The position numbers and the translations under genes are program-made. The notes under the pieces were generated by a model, which ran no database searches, was not told where the DNA came from, and worked only from the letters and a program-made list of their open reading frames with translations. 64,000 nt of DNA from Roseibium sp. MMSF_3544 (GTDB taxonomy: Bacteria > Pseudomonadota > Alphaproteobacteria > Rhizobiales > Stappiaceae), in assembly GCF_030732845.1 (NCBI RefSeq), contig NZ_JASHKA010000012.1, positions 62,001-126,000 on the forward strand, in the 5' to 3' direction. Below are positions 44,455 through 53,863 of the stretch, piece after piece; within the stretch, counting starts at the first letter, position 1, and every line of letters starts with the position of its first letter.

Positions 44455-46020
44455 CTAGGAGAGACCTGCGAGCATCAGGCCGCGTTCAAACTCTTCCCGG
44501 AAGTCTTTTTCAGCAAATGGAAACGCCTTGAAAAAGTGCTGTGTCTCCGTATTGGCGCCATTTGCCTGAGCCTGGGACGCGTAGCGCCGGGCCGCAGCAA
44601 GATCACCGGCGAGCGCGTGGGTCGCTGCTGCGATCATGTGGATCAGATGGTGTGCGCCGGGAGCTTCAGCGGCGGACGCGGCTTCCTTCACAGCGGTTTC
44701 GAAATCGCCTGCCCTGAGCTTCGCGATCGCGCGCACGCCATGCATGCCGTAGAGCAACGGGTCGAGCGGGCTCAAGTCGATCGCCGCCGAGGCATGGGTC
44801 AAGGCAGCTTGGGTCCGGCCCTGCATCGCTTCAGCAAAGGCCCGCGAATAGTGACCCTGCGCGAAGCTCGGACTGAGCGAGATGGCACGCTCCAACCATC
44901 CAAGCCCGGAGCCGGGTTCACCGCTCAGCCAGAACGACCGGCCCAGATTGAGATTGGCAAAGGGGTCCAGGGGATCAAGTTCCACGGCCTGTTCGGCAAA
45001 ACGCCGCGCGTCGGCAACAGCAGAGGGCGTATCCGGCGTATACCCGACAAACGCATCCTGAAATCGTGCAAAAGACAGCCCTGCCAGCGCACGCGCAAAG
45101 TCCGGATCTTTTGCGATCGCGCGTTCAAAACAGGACTTCGCAGCCGTGTTGTTGCTTTCATTGAATAGAAACAGATGGCGCAAACCCAAGTGATATTCCG
45201 CCCAGGCGTCGAGGCTCTGGGTCGAGGACCGCGACGCGATGGAGGCCTCGCGCTGTGTGATGTAGATTTCGAGCGAAGATCCGATCTGGTTCAGCATCTC
45301 CTGCCGCATTTCAAAGAAATGGGTGCTTTTGCCTTCAAATCGATCAGCCCAGATCACCTGCCCGCTTTCGCAATGAACCAGTTCGACCGTGACGCTCATC
45401 ATGTCCTGGAAATGAAGAACAGTTCCTGTAAGCGCGTAGCGAACCTCAAGGCGCTTGCCGATCGCGGCGAGGTCAGGGTCCGGTCCCCTGAACTGAAACG
45501 CCGTACCTCTGGCAATGACGCGCAGCCAACGCAGTTTGGCAAGCCCCTGGATCAGCTCGTGCGGAATGGCCTCGGCAAATAGCGTTTGCTTGTGGTCGGA
45601 ACCGAAATCCTCGAATGGCAGGACAACGATGGATGGTTTTCCGGTTTCCTCGGTCGGCGCCGGACGCTCTGCCGGTTCTGCCTTGGGTGTCGGAGGAGTG
45701 ATGACCTGTATCTGTTCCTTGACCTCACCGACAAACCGGAACCCTCGCCCGCGCACGGTCTTGATCAGTCGCTGTTGGTCCCCATCATCGCCAATGGCCT
45801 TGCGAAGGGATTTTATGCAGGTCGATATGGCAGCGTCCGAGATGTACCTGTCGTCCCAGATTTCCCGAACGATCTCATCCTTGCCGACCAGACGATCGCG
45901 ATTGGAGACCAGCAGGCAAAGCAGATCGAAGGCGCGCGGTTCAATATTAACGGACCTTCCGGACCGTCTGAGCTCCGCCACCGCGAAGTCTATTTCCTTG
46001 TCTTCAAACGACAAAATCAT
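44455..46020 (-). CDS. Winged-helix regulator with TolB-like and TPR domains
   Basis: A 521-residue protein. Residues 1-100 are an OmpR/CadC-type DNA-binding domain (EPRAFDLLCLLVSNRDRLV, TVRGRGFRFVG). Residues about 130-260 are a TolB-N-like beta domain (SIVVLPFEDFGSD, YALTGTVLHFQDMMSVTVEL). Residues about 290-515 are tetratricopeptide repeats. No membrane segment is visible, unlike CadC. ATG 46020 (MILSFEDKEI) is preferred to TTG 46047. The signal and target genes are unknown; the methyltransferase gene 168 bases downstream is a candidate. Confidence 0.85.
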   Translation of the reverse strand: MILSFEDKEIDFAVAELRRSGRSVNIEPRAFDLLCLLVSNRDRLVGKDEIVREIWDDRYISDAAISTCIKSLRKAIGDDGDQQRLIKTVRGRGFRFVGEVKEQIQVITPPTPKAEPAERPAPTEETGKPSIVVLPFEDFGSDHKQTLFAEAIPHELIQGLAKLRWLRVIARGTAFQFRGPDPDLAAIGKRLEVRYALTGTVLHFQDMMSVTVELVHCESGQVIWADRFEGKSTHFFEMRQEMLNQIGSSLEIYITQREASIASRSSTQSLDAWAEYHLGLRHLFLFNESNNTAAKSCFERAIAKDPDFARALAGLSFARFQDAFVGYTPDTPSAVADARRFAEQAVELDPLDPFANLNLGRSFWLSGEPGSGLGWLERAISLSPSFAQGHYSRAFAEAMQGRTQAALTHASAAIDLSPLDPLLYGMHGVRAIAKLRAGDFETAVKEAASAAEAPGAHHLIHMIAAATHALAGDLAAARRYASQAQANGANTETQHFFKAFPFAEKDFREEFERGLMLAGLS

Positions 46021-46139
46021 CGGCGAATGGTCGCGAAAAGTCTTCAATCACGTGTGGGACTGACGTAAGGGTACGGACCCTAGCGGAGTCTGCCTGATGC
46101 CCGCCACCCGGTCAACGTTGGCGACGTCAACGGGAATCG

Positions 46140-46955
46140 TCAGAAAAATCCGTCATCCGTACCGGTTGGACTTGCCAGATACCTTTGAATGACCGGGTCG
46201 ATCCGCAGGGAGTCGGCGCTGAACACACCACAGGTCTTGAACAGTTCCTTCACGGATTTGTAGGCTTCGTATTTCCGCCAGACCACCTTTGAGGCGTAGG
46301 GCATCCGGCTTGGCATCGACGCCAGGAAACACATTGTCCCGAAGAGATATTGCCGTTTCTGCCGCGGAGGAGGCGTCAGAATGTGCATGCTCAGCGCATT
46401 CTCGTTCTTCCGCTCGCTGTCGACGATGAATAGCCTGCCATTCTGATAAGATACTTTGCCGTCACATCTGGTCCAGCGGCGTCGCTTGGACGATGTATCC
46501 GAGAGCGCCTCGATCAGCCGGCTGTAGACGACGCCGTTCCGCTCATCCAGAAAGACCGAGTTCACCACATACCCGTTCGGATCGACAGGGGCCCGAAAAT
46601 AGACCTGGTATGCGCCCAGAAACGGTCGCAACCGCGACAGGTCTCCTGGAAACACATTCGCCAGCGGATCCTGGCGATGCTCGTGCAGTGTTGCCGATTT
46701 CGCCCGGTAGGAAATTACCAACTGTGCGTGTGATCCGAGAATGTCGGCGTCATCGACACCAAAATATCTCGCAATCCGGCGCAGATTGTTTGCGCTCGGT
46801 TTTGTGCGTCCCGACAGGTACTTGCTGAACTGCTGCTGGTTGATGCCGATATCCCTGCACACTTTCGCCGTGGACGCCTTTTCCGCACAGAGGAATCGAA
46901 GATTTGTAATGAGATCGTCCACAATCACTGACCTTCCACTTCGTCTCCTGAGCAT
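46140..46955 (-). CDS. XRE-family transcriptional regulator with C-terminal sensor-like domain
   Basis: A 271-residue protein. Residues about 12-70 form a Cro/C1-type helix-turn-helix (DIGINQQQFSKYLSGRTKPS, LRRIARYFGV). About 190 C-terminal residues form a conserved beta-rich domain (YQVYFRAPVDPNG, NALSMHILTPPP) that I cannot name. GTG 46922 is a good alternative start, nine bases after GGAAGG. It is divergent from the peptide-binding-protein gene, so local control of that gene is likely. Confidence 0.8.
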   Translation of the reverse strand: MLRRRSGRSVIVDDLITNLRFLCAEKASTAKVCRDIGINQQQFSKYLSGRTKPSANNLRRIARYFGVDDADILGSHAQLVISYRAKSATLHEHRQDPLANVFPGDLSRLRPFLGAYQVYFRAPVDPNGYVVNSVFLDERNGVVYSRLIEALSDTSSKRRRWTRCDGKVSYQNGRLFIVDSERKNENALSMHILTPPPRQKRQYLFGTMCFLASMPSRMPYASKVVWRKYEAYKSVKELFKTCGVFSADSLRIDPVIQRYLASPTGTDDGFF

Positions 46956-46963
46956 CAGTATGA

Positions 46964-46979
46964 AAGCTTAAACTAGCTT
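46964..46979. promoter_or_regulatory. Short inverted repeat in the divergent promoter region
   Basis: AAGCT-TAAACT-AGCTT lies between the XRE gene and the binding-protein gene. An AT-rich TATAAAAGC follows. It could be an operator for the XRE regulator. The arms are only five bases, so this is tentative. Confidence 0.3.
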
Positions 46980-47071
46980 ATAAAAGCAAAGAAATGCGCA
47001 ATTGTCAGCTCCACGCGACGAGCCGAAAGTCGGCAACAGTTCGCAACGCGCTCACGAGTTGGAGGATCACA

Positions 47072-48673
47072 ATGAACAAGCAGGACTATCTGCGCATCAT
47101 GGAATCAAGGTTGATCTCGCGCAGCATCGACCGGCGGCAATTCATGAGAGGTGTGCTGGCGACCGGGATCACGGTGAGCGCGGCAACAATGCTGGCAAAT
47201 CGCGCGGAAGCTGCAACGCCAAAAAAAGGTGGCTCGCTGACGGCAGGGCTCGGCCACGGGGCAACGAGCGACACGCTCGATCCCGGGCTGCTCGCCGCCG
47301 GTTTCCTCATCCCGCTCGGCCTGGCCATGAACGGCTATCTGACGGAAATAGACGCCAACAACGAAGTCCAGCCATCACTGGCCGAGTCCTGGGACGTCTC
47401 GGACGACGCTTCGGTCTGGCGGTTCAAGTTGCGCAACGGTGTGGAGTTCCATAACGGCAAAACTTTATCGGCTGACGACGTCGTGGCTTCGGTCAACCAC
47501 CACCGCGGCGAAAACACGACCTCGGCGGCAGCGCCCTTGCTGGCAGGCGTCAGGGACATTCGCGTCGATGGCAGCGACGTTGTCGTTTTCGAGCTGGAGG
47601 CCGGCAACGCAGACTTTCCGGCAGCCCTGAGCGACTACCACATCGCGATCATGCCGGCCGTGGACGGCAAGATGGACTGGCAATCCGGCATCGGCAGTGG
47701 CGCCTACCGGCTCGATGAGTTCGATCCAGGTGTCGCGGCGAAGCTGTCCAGGCACAGGAACCACTGGACCGATGCAGCCGGTCATGTCGACGAATGGCGG
47801 CTTCTGGTGCTTCTTGACACCAATGCCCGCATGACGGCTGCCCTCACCGGCGATGTCGACGTCGCCGACAAGATCGACGTGAAAACGGCCGGGCGCCTTG
47901 CCGGCAACCCCAATCTCAATGTGCATTCAGTCGCGGGAACGCAGCATTACAGCTTTCCGATGCTGACAAACCGCGCTCCGTTTGACGACAACAACATCCG
48001 TCAGGCCATCAAGTGGGGTATCGACCGCGAAGAGTTGCTGGAGAAAATCCTCTTCGGATACGGCTCGGTTGGCAACGATCACCCGATCGGGTCCGGGCAG
48101 AAATATTTCAATTCCGAGCTGGAACAAAAGACCATCGACCCGGACAAGGCAAAATACTTCCTCAAGCAGGCTGGCCTCGACAGCCTCGACGTCGAACTCT
48201 CGGCGTCCGATGCAGCCTTCCCCGGCGCCATAGACGCTGCGCAGCTCATCCAGAACTCAGCCGCGAAATCCGGCATCAACGTCAAGGTCGTGCGCGAGCC
48301 GAATGACGGCTACTGGTCGGATGTCTGGCTCAAGAAGCCCTGGTGTGCGAGCTACTGGGCGGGTCGCCCGGTCGAGGACCTCATGTTCTCGCTGGCGTTC
48401 AAATCCGGCGTTTCGTGGAACGAGTCGCTCTGGTCGCATGAGAAATTCGACGCGCTTCTGGTCGAGGCGCGTGCCGAGCTCGATCAGGAAAAACGCCGCG
48501 ACATGTACTGGGAGATGCAGGACATCGTGTCCAACCAGGGCGGCGTCGCAATTCCGATGTTCGCGTCCTATGTCTTCGCGACCCGGCCCTCGGTCGGCAC
48601 GCCCGAAGTCATGGGATCGAACCTGGACCTGGATGGCAGCAGCTTCATGCAGCGCTGGTGGAAGGAAGGCTGA
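47072..48673 (+). CDS. Tat-exported ABC-type peptide-binding protein (SBP family 5)
   Basis: A 533-residue protein. ATG 47072 has GGAGG six bases upstream; the frame opens earlier. The leader carries a twin-arginine motif (DRRQFMRGVLATG, Arg21-Arg22) and an Ala-rich cleavage region (ANRAEAATP). The mature part is a DppA/OppA-type binding protein (GGSLTAGLG, LAESWDVSDDASVWRFKLR, GVEFHNGKTLSADDVV). No permease or ATPase genes are near, so it is an orphan receptor here. An M81 peptidase gene follows. Confidence 0.92.
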   Translation: MNKQDYLRIMESRLISRSIDRRQFMRGVLATGITVSAATMLANRAEAATPKKGGSLTAGLGHGATSDTLDPGLLAAGFLIPLGLAMNGYLTEIDANNEVQPSLAESWDVSDDASVWRFKLRNGVEFHNGKTLSADDVVASVNHHRGENTTSAAAPLLAGVRDIRVDGSDVVVFELEAGNADFPAALSDYHIAIMPAVDGKMDWQSGIGSGAYRLDEFDPGVAAKLSRHRNHWTDAAGHVDEWRLLVLLDTNARMTAALTGDVDVADKIDVKTAGRLAGNPNLNVHSVAGTQHYSFPMLTNRAPFDDNNIRQAIKWGIDREELLEKILFGYGSVGNDHPIGSGQKYFNSELEQKTIDPDKAKYFLKQAGLDSLDVELSASDAAFPGAIDAAQLIQNSAAKSGINVKVVREPNDGYWSDVWLKKPWCASYWAGRPVEDLMFSLAFKSGVSWNESLWSHEKFDALLVEARAELDQEKRRDMYWEMQDIVSNQGGVAIPMFASYVFATRPSVGTPEVMGSNLDLDGSSFMQRWWKEG

Positions 48674-48851
48674 CCGGTTCGGTGTCACGCGCTGATTTTT
48701 TTGCTTGGTCTTGAAACCGCGCCGGGGTTGCAGCCCCGGTGCGGACCTTCCTGTACCGGCAGATCATCGTGCATACTAGCGAAGAAATTTGAAAACCGAG
48801 CGAACGTCAGATCCGAGCGACTGGACGACTATTCTAACTGCCTGAGTGACA

Positions 48852-50327
48852 ATGCGCCTCTTCATCGCGACCCTGTCTACTGAAACCAATACGTTTTCGC
48901 CGATGCCGACGGGGCTGTCCGGTTTCGAGGAGTATTTTCTGCGCCACGGAACGGCGACGCAGGAACCTCCAAACCTGATGACGGAAGCGCTTCATGTCTG
49001 GCGGTCTCGTGCAGAGAAGCTCGGCTGGGAGGTGATCGAGAGTCTGGCTGCGATCTCCGAACCAGCGGGCCCCACGGTCGCGGACTGTTATCAGGCGCTG
49101 CGCGACGAAATCCTCTCCGACCTCAAAAACACCGGCGGTGTCGATGTCGTTCTGCTTCAACTCCACGGCGCCATGGTCGCCGAAAATGAAGACGATTGCG
49201 AAGGGGACATTCTCGAACGTGTCAGGTCGATCTGTCCTGACACGACTATTGGCCTGGCGCTGGATCAGCACTGCCATCTGACCGAGAAGATGATGCAAAA
49301 CAGCGATCTCATCATCTGCTTCAAGGAATACCCGCACGACGATGCCTCGGCGCGCGCGGAAGAATTGTTCACTCTGGCGCACAAGACGGTCCTGGGAGAA
49401 ATACGCCCTGTCATGCGTGCCTTCGACTGCCGGATGATCAATCTCTACCTGACCAAGACCGGCAGGATGCGGGATTTTGTCAGGCGGATGAGCGACCTGG
49501 AGGCGCAGCCCGGGCTTCTGTCCGTTTCCCTCGCGCACGGGTTTCCCTGGGCCGACGTCGCCGATGTCGGCACGAGGACACTGGTCATCGCCGACGATGA
49601 CGCCGAACTCGCACAAAAGACCGCCGAGATGCTTGGGCAGGAGTTTTTCGAGCTCCGGTACGAAGTGACAAACGACTTTTCAACTCTCGAGAACGCGCTC
49701 GACGAAGCAGCGGCGTTCTTGAACGGGCCGGTCGTTCTGGCGGACATGGGAGACAATTCGGGAGGTGGCGCGCCAGGAGACTCGACCTTTGTCCTGCATG
49801 CCCTGTTGCGCCAACGTCTGACCCACGTCGCCACCGGGATTTACTGGGACCCTGTCGCCGTGCGCATCTGCCAGGATGCGGGCACAGGGGCCACATTGCG
49901 GCTGAGGCTGGGTGGGAAAATCGGTCCGGACTCCGGCGACCCCATCGACCTGAGCGTCAAGGTCATGAACATTACCTCGGGCCTCGGACAGCATCTGGGC
50001 AAAGGGTTGGAGCCGCTGGGGACAGTGGTCTGGCTGCGCGCCTCAGACGAAGTCGATATTCTGATCAATGACCTGAGAACGCAGGTCTATCACCCCGAAG
50101 CTTTCGAACAGCTCGGCATTGATCTCACGACGAAATCCACGATCATCGTCAAATCCCTGTTTCACTTTTACGCGCCCTTTGAAAAGATCGCCTCCAAGAT
50201 CATTCAGGTGGCAACGCCAGGCGGCACCTCGCCAAAATTCGATGACTTGCCGCTCAGCAAAAGACAAGTCCCCTTCTGGCCACGAGACGAAAATCCGTTT
50301 GGTGTCGGCCTAAGAACCAGCGCCTGA
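48852..50327 (+). CDS. M81 family metallopeptidase (MlrC-like)
   Basis: A 491-residue protein of the microcystinase-C (MlrC) family: RLFIATLSTETNTFSPMPTG at the start, LQLHGAMV, the metal site LDQHCHLTEKM, and DMGDNSGGGAPGDST. MlrC finishes degradation of linear microcystin peptides in Sphingomonas. Homologues beside peptide-binding proteins probably hydrolyse other peptides or amides. ATG 48852 is preferred over GTG 48846. The hairpin CCGGGG/CCCCGG at 48722-48739 lies in the 178-base gap after the binding-protein gene. Confidence 0.9.
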   Translation: MRLFIATLSTETNTFSPMPTGLSGFEEYFLRHGTATQEPPNLMTEALHVWRSRAEKLGWEVIESLAAISEPAGPTVADCYQALRDEILSDLKNTGGVDVVLLQLHGAMVAENEDDCEGDILERVRSICPDTTIGLALDQHCHLTEKMMQNSDLIICFKEYPHDDASARAEELFTLAHKTVLGEIRPVMRAFDCRMINLYLTKTGRMRDFVRRMSDLEAQPGLLSVSLAHGFPWADVADVGTRTLVIADDDAELAQKTAEMLGQEFFELRYEVTNDFSTLENALDEAAAFLNGPVVLADMGDNSGGGAPGDSTFVLHALLRQRLTHVATGIYWDPVAVRICQDAGTGATLRLRLGGKIGPDSGDPIDLSVKVMNITSGLGQHLGKGLEPLGTVVWLRASDEVDILINDLRTQVYHPEAFEQLGIDLTTKSTIIVKSLFHFYAPFEKIASKIIQVATPGGTSPKFDDLPLSKRQVPFWPRDENPFGVGLRTSA

Positions 50328-50514
50328 CGGAATTGGACAACGTCCAGCACTTTGCTTCAGCCGATCGCGAAACTTGCCATATGGCGGTGCACGCTCGAGC
50401 CGCGTTCTGTCCGAAGCATCTGTTTGCCGCTTCAAACGAACAGAATCTCTCCGCCCCCTTGAAGCCCCACTTGTCGCCCCGTAAAAGGGACCAAACGGAA
50501 CAGGAGTGGGCAAC

Positions 50515-50808
50515 ATGCTCGGCAAGATGTTCAAATCCCTCTTTGGCTCTTCAGGCGAAGGACAGGCGAAAGCGGCCTCCACGGCTGAGGCGGTCGAGCA
50601 TGAGGGTTTCCAGATTTTCGCGGAACCGCAATCTTCGGGCGGGCAATGGCAGGTGGCCGGCCGCATCGAAAAGCAGTTCGGCGAAGAGACGAAGGTTCAC
50701 CGTTTCATACGTGCCGATATCATGCCGGGTCAGACCGAGGCGGCCAACGAGATGATCCGTAAGGCCAAAATGATGATTGACCAGCAGGGCGATACGATAT
50801 TCGATTAA
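50515..50808 (+). CDS. HlyU family protein
   Basis: A 97-residue protein resembling the alphaproteobacterial HlyU family (HEGFQIFAEPQSSGGQWQVAG, then ANEMIRKAKMMIDQQGD). Despite the name, these lack the ArsR-type helix-turn-helix of Vibrio HlyU, and their role is unproven. ATG 50515 has AGGAG eight bases upstream; GTG 50506 is less likely. Confidence 0.82.
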   Translation: MLGKMFKSLFGSSGEGQAKAASTAEAVEHEGFQIFAEPQSSGGQWQVAGRIEKQFGEETKVHRFIRADIMPGQTEAANEMIRKAKMMIDQQGDTIFD

Positions 50809-50951
50809 CGCGTGCACTTCGGGTTTTGGGGCACGACCCTGGCCCGAAGCCGGCACGCGACGTCTAATGGGCGACAAGAAACCGGCCCGTCAGGATTGCA
50901 TATCCTGTCGACCGTGATTTTCCGGCGCGACCCCGCATTCTGAAAGCCGAT

Positions 50952-51524
50952 ATGAAACGAAACGTTGCTCTGAGCCTGCCCAATCTGTTGACCTATGGGC
51001 GTATTCTGGCGGTGCCCGCGGTTGCTGCATGTTTCTATTTTGAGGGGAACACCCCGCGTTGGATCGCGCTGGGTCTGTTCATCGTCGCTGCGATCACCGA
51101 CTTTTTCGACGGTTATCTTGCGCGGGCCTGGCAGCAGCAATCGGCGCTCGGCCGGATGCTCGACCCGATCGCCGACAAGCTGCTCGTGTCCGTGTGCCTG
51201 CTGATGCTGGCAGCCGACGGCACGATCGGCAACTGGTCTCTGGTCGCGGCGATCATTATCCTGTGCCGTGAAATCCTGGTTTCGGGACTGCGTGAATTTC
51301 TGGCCGAGCTTCAGGTCAGCGTGCCCGTTACGCAATTGGCCAAGTGGAAGACAACAGTCCAACTCGTCGCGATCGCGGTTCTGCTCGCCGGACCCGCAGG
51401 CGATACCATCTTTGCCTATACGACCCTGTCAGGACTGACCGCACTTTGGATTGCTGCCCTTCTTACACTATATACGGGATATGACTATTTTCGCGCCGGG
51501 ATCGGTCATCTCATTACCGAATAA
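50952..51524 (+). CDS. pgsA: CDP-diacylglycerol--glycerol-3-phosphate 3-phosphatidyltransferase
   Basis: A 190-residue inner-membrane enzyme that makes phosphatidylglycerol phosphate, the committed step to PG and cardiolipin. The CDP-alcohol phosphotransferase signature DGYLARAWQQQSALGRMLDP is complete with its three catalytic aspartates (DFFDG ... GRMLDPIAD). About four to five hydrophobic helices are present. It is followed 42 bases later by moaD and moaE, the usual rhizobial order. Confidence 0.96.
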   Translation: MKRNVALSLPNLLTYGRILAVPAVAACFYFEGNTPRWIALGLFIVAAITDFFDGYLARAWQQQSALGRMLDPIADKLLVSVCLLMLAADGTIGNWSLVAAIIILCREILVSGLREFLAELQVSVPVTQLAKWKTTVQLVAIAVLLAGPAGDTIFAYTTLSGLTALWIAALLTLYTGYDYFRAGIGHLITE

Positions 51525-51566
51525 AGACGCAGCTGCACCACGCAAGCCGAGCACTCGAGGAACTTC

Positions 51567-51818
51567 ATGAACATCCGCTATTTCGCCTGGGTCCGCGAAC
51601 GGGTCGGTATCGAAGAGGAAACAATCGAGCTTCCCGGCACCGTGAAAACTGTCTCTGATCTGATCGCGCATCTGAAATCGCTCGATGAGTATCACGCCTC
51701 CGCATTCGAGGAAGAGGACGCAATCCGGGTGGCTCTCGACCAGGTGCATGTGGAAACCGATGCGGAGATCGGTGATGCGCGTGAAGCCGCCTTCTTTCCG
51801 CCGATGACGGGTGGCTGA
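51567..51818 (+). CDS. moaD: Molybdopterin synthase sulfur carrier subunit
   Basis: An 83-residue ubiquitin-like protein ending in the required Gly-Gly (PPMTGG). Its thiocarboxylated C-terminus donates sulfur to precursor Z in molybdenum-cofactor synthesis. GAGGAAC precedes ATG 51567. It is followed two bases later by moaE. Confidence 0.96.
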   Translation: MNIRYFAWVRERVGIEEETIELPGTVKTVSDLIAHLKSLDEYHASAFEEEDAIRVALDQVHVETDAEIGDAREAAFFPPMTGG

Positions 51819-51820
51819 GC

Positions 51821-52282
51821 ATGCCGGTTGCGCCCAGGATCAGCGTTCAGACGCAAGACTTTAATGCGCAGGCCGAAGCCGACCTCCTGACAAACGGGCG
51901 CAAGGATGTCGGTGCGCTGGTGAGCTTTACCGGACTTTGCCGCGACGAAGCCGGCACGCTGACAGCCCTGGAGCTGGAACATTACCCCGGTATGGCCGAG
52001 GCGGAGTTGACCCGAATTGCCGAAGAGGCTATCGGCCGCTGGCCGCTGACCGGTCTCACCGTCATTCACCGCTTTGGCAAGATCCCTCCCGGCGACAATA
52101 TTGTTCTCGTCGTGGCTGCATCTTCCCATCGCCGTGCCGCATTCGAGGCCGCCGATTTTCTGATGGACTATCTGAAGACCCGCGCACCCTTCTGGAAAAA
52201 GGAACACCTTGTTTCCGGGGGAGCGAGCAGCTGGGTTGAAGCCAGGGCCGTGGACGACGAGGACGCGGCACGCTGGACCTGA
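51821..52282 (+). CDS. moaE: Molybdopterin synthase catalytic subunit
   Basis: A 153-residue partner of MoaD. It shows VGALVSFTGLCRD, ALELEHYPGMAEAEL, IHRFGKIPPGDNIVLV and the catalytic FWKKEH. It converts cyclic pyranopterin monophosphate to molybdopterin. The cofactor product would serve the sulfite dehydrogenase encoded 1.6 kb downstream. Confidence 0.96.
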   Translation: MPVAPRISVQTQDFNAQAEADLLTNGRKDVGALVSFTGLCRDEAGTLTALELEHYPGMAEAELTRIAEEAIGRWPLTGLTVIHRFGKIPPGDNIVLVVAASSHRRAAFEAADFLMDYLKTRAPFWKKEHLVSGGASSWVEARAVDDEDAARWT

Positions 52283-52394
52283 ATGCTCTGACCGCATAGA
52301 CTGACATTTCTTCAAGCCCGAAAACCGCACCGTTTTCCGACACTTCTTGCTGTGGTTTATCGACGGCCCACATCTTTGAACTGGTTCTGGCCCC

Positions 52395-53699
52395 GTGAAA
52401 CACGACATCGACTCTTCCGATGCTGCAACAGCTGATTCTGGCGCAAGTCCCGCACGGGCGCGCGCCGACAGCGAAGTTTTGCGGGAACCCGGCATTCCCT
52501 TTGCCGAGTTTGTCGCCATCATCGCCATGATCATGGCCCTGAACGCCATGGCGATCGACGTGATGCTGCCAGCGCTGCCGGCCATTGGCGATGCACTCAA
52601 CATCATTGAGGAAAACAACCGGCAGCTGATACTGACATCCTACCTGGCAGGCTTTGGCGGTGCCCAACTGTTCTTTGGGCCGCTCACGGACGCGCTTGGC
52701 CGCCGCAAGGTGCTCATAGGCGGACTGACCCTTTACAGCCTGGCGAGCGTCGGCGCGATATTCGCAAACGACCTGGAGACACTGCTCGTTGCCCGCGTCC
52801 TGCAAGGGGTCGGATGCGCCGGAGCCCGGGTTGCTGCGCTTTCGGTCGTGCGCGACTGCTACACCGGGCGGAGCATGGGCAAGGTCATGTCCCTGGTGAT
52901 GATGGTTTTCATGGCAGTGCCCGTGATCGCCCCCTCCGTCGGGCAGGTAGTCCTTCTGATGGCTGGCTGGCACTGGATCTTTGCGTTCCTGCTTTTGACC
53001 GGCATGGCGGTGCTGGTCTGGTCGATGCTTCGGATGCCGGAAACGCTTGCGCCCGAACGTCGTCGACCGATCGAGTTGTCAGAGATTACCGATGCCTATG
53101 GAACAGCCATAACGACGCGTTTGTGCGTCGGATATGCAGTTGCGACCGCGTTCGTCTTCGCAGGGCTCTTTGCATTCCTTGCCATGTCGCAGCAGATCTT
53201 CGTGGACATATTCGGTCTTGGAAACCTGTTCCCGGTCGTGTTCGCATCGATTGCAATCGCAATGGCAATCTCCTCCTTCACCAACGCGCAGCTAGTCGAA
53301 GCGATGGGCATGCGGCGCCTCTCGCACGCGGCCCTGCTCGTTTACACGCTGTTCGGGTTCTCGATCTTCGCCGTCTCTGCTCTCGGTCTGGAAAGCCTGG
53401 CATCGTTCTTCGTTTTGACGACGATCGTCATGATGTGTTTTGGCTTCGTCGGCGCGAATTTCAATGCTATGGCGATGGAACCGCTGGGGAAAATCGCCGG
53501 GACGGCGGCATCCGTGATCGGCTTCATAACGACCCTGGGCGGCGCTCTTCTGGGACACATCATGGGTCAGTTCTTCAACGGTACGACCGAACCCCTTGGG
53601 CTTGCCTTTGCAATCTACGGCGTCGCCGCGATCGCGTGCGTCTTGTACGCAGAAAAAGGCCGCATGTTCCACGCGCTGCACGACAGCAAACAGAACTGA
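52395..53699 (+). CDS. Bcr/CflA family drug-resistance MFS transporter
   Basis: A 434-residue major facilitator with twelve spans. Motif A reads GPLTDALGRRKVLIGGL, and motif C-like RVLQGVGCAGARVAALSVVR identifies the DHA1 Bcr/CflA group. It probably exports small molecules (bicyclomycin, sulfonamides or cysteine-like compounds in relatives). The start is GTG 52395, without a clear ribosome binding site; a later start is possible. It lies between moaE and the sulfite dehydrogenase gene. Confidence 0.88.
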   Translation: MKHDIDSSDAATADSGASPARARADSEVLREPGIPFAEFVAIIAMIMALNAMAIDVMLPALPAIGDALNIIEENNRQLILTSYLAGFGGAQLFFGPLTDALGRRKVLIGGLTLYSLASVGAIFANDLETLLVARVLQGVGCAGARVAALSVVRDCYTGRSMGKVMSLVMMVFMAVPVIAPSVGQVVLLMAGWHWIFAFLLLTGMAVLVWSMLRMPETLAPERRRPIELSEITDAYGTAITTRLCVGYAVATAFVFAGLFAFLAMSQQIFVDIFGLGNLFPVVFASIAIAMAISSFTNAQLVEAMGMRRLSHAALLVYTLFGFSIFAVSALGLESLASFFVLTTIVMMCFGFVGANFNAMAMEPLGKIAGTAASVIGFITTLGGALLGHIMGQFFNGTTEPLGLAFAIYGVAAIACVLYAEKGRMFHALHDSKQN

Positions 53700-53776
53700 A
53701 GAAAGCCTGGTCGCAACGAGCGAATCCTTTGTCCCGCATGGGTTTACCGGGACTAGCCAAAAAAACCTGATGGGCC

Positions 53777-53803
53777 GGGAATAAAATCAGCGGACTGGAC
53801 GTC
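53777..53803 (+). promoter_or_regulatory. Candidate ECF-type promoter of the sulfite dehydrogenase operon
   Basis: GGGAATAA at 53777-53784 and CGTC at 53800-53803 are separated by 15 bases, the layout of ECF sigma-factor promoters, 61 bases before the start codon. The adjacent sigma factor gene makes this a plausible target. The upstream region of the sigma gene itself does not show a clear copy. Confidence 0.4.
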
Positions 53804-53863
53804 TTTTCCCCGTGTGAGCGAATTCAAGCTTGCCCGTCAACGCGACTTCAGGGGGAGGACAAC

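Noticed and set aside
48722..48739. CCGGGG-N6-CCCCGG hairpin as a terminator of the binding-protein gene
   Set aside because: No T-run follows it on the plus strand, so it is noted only as a hairpin.
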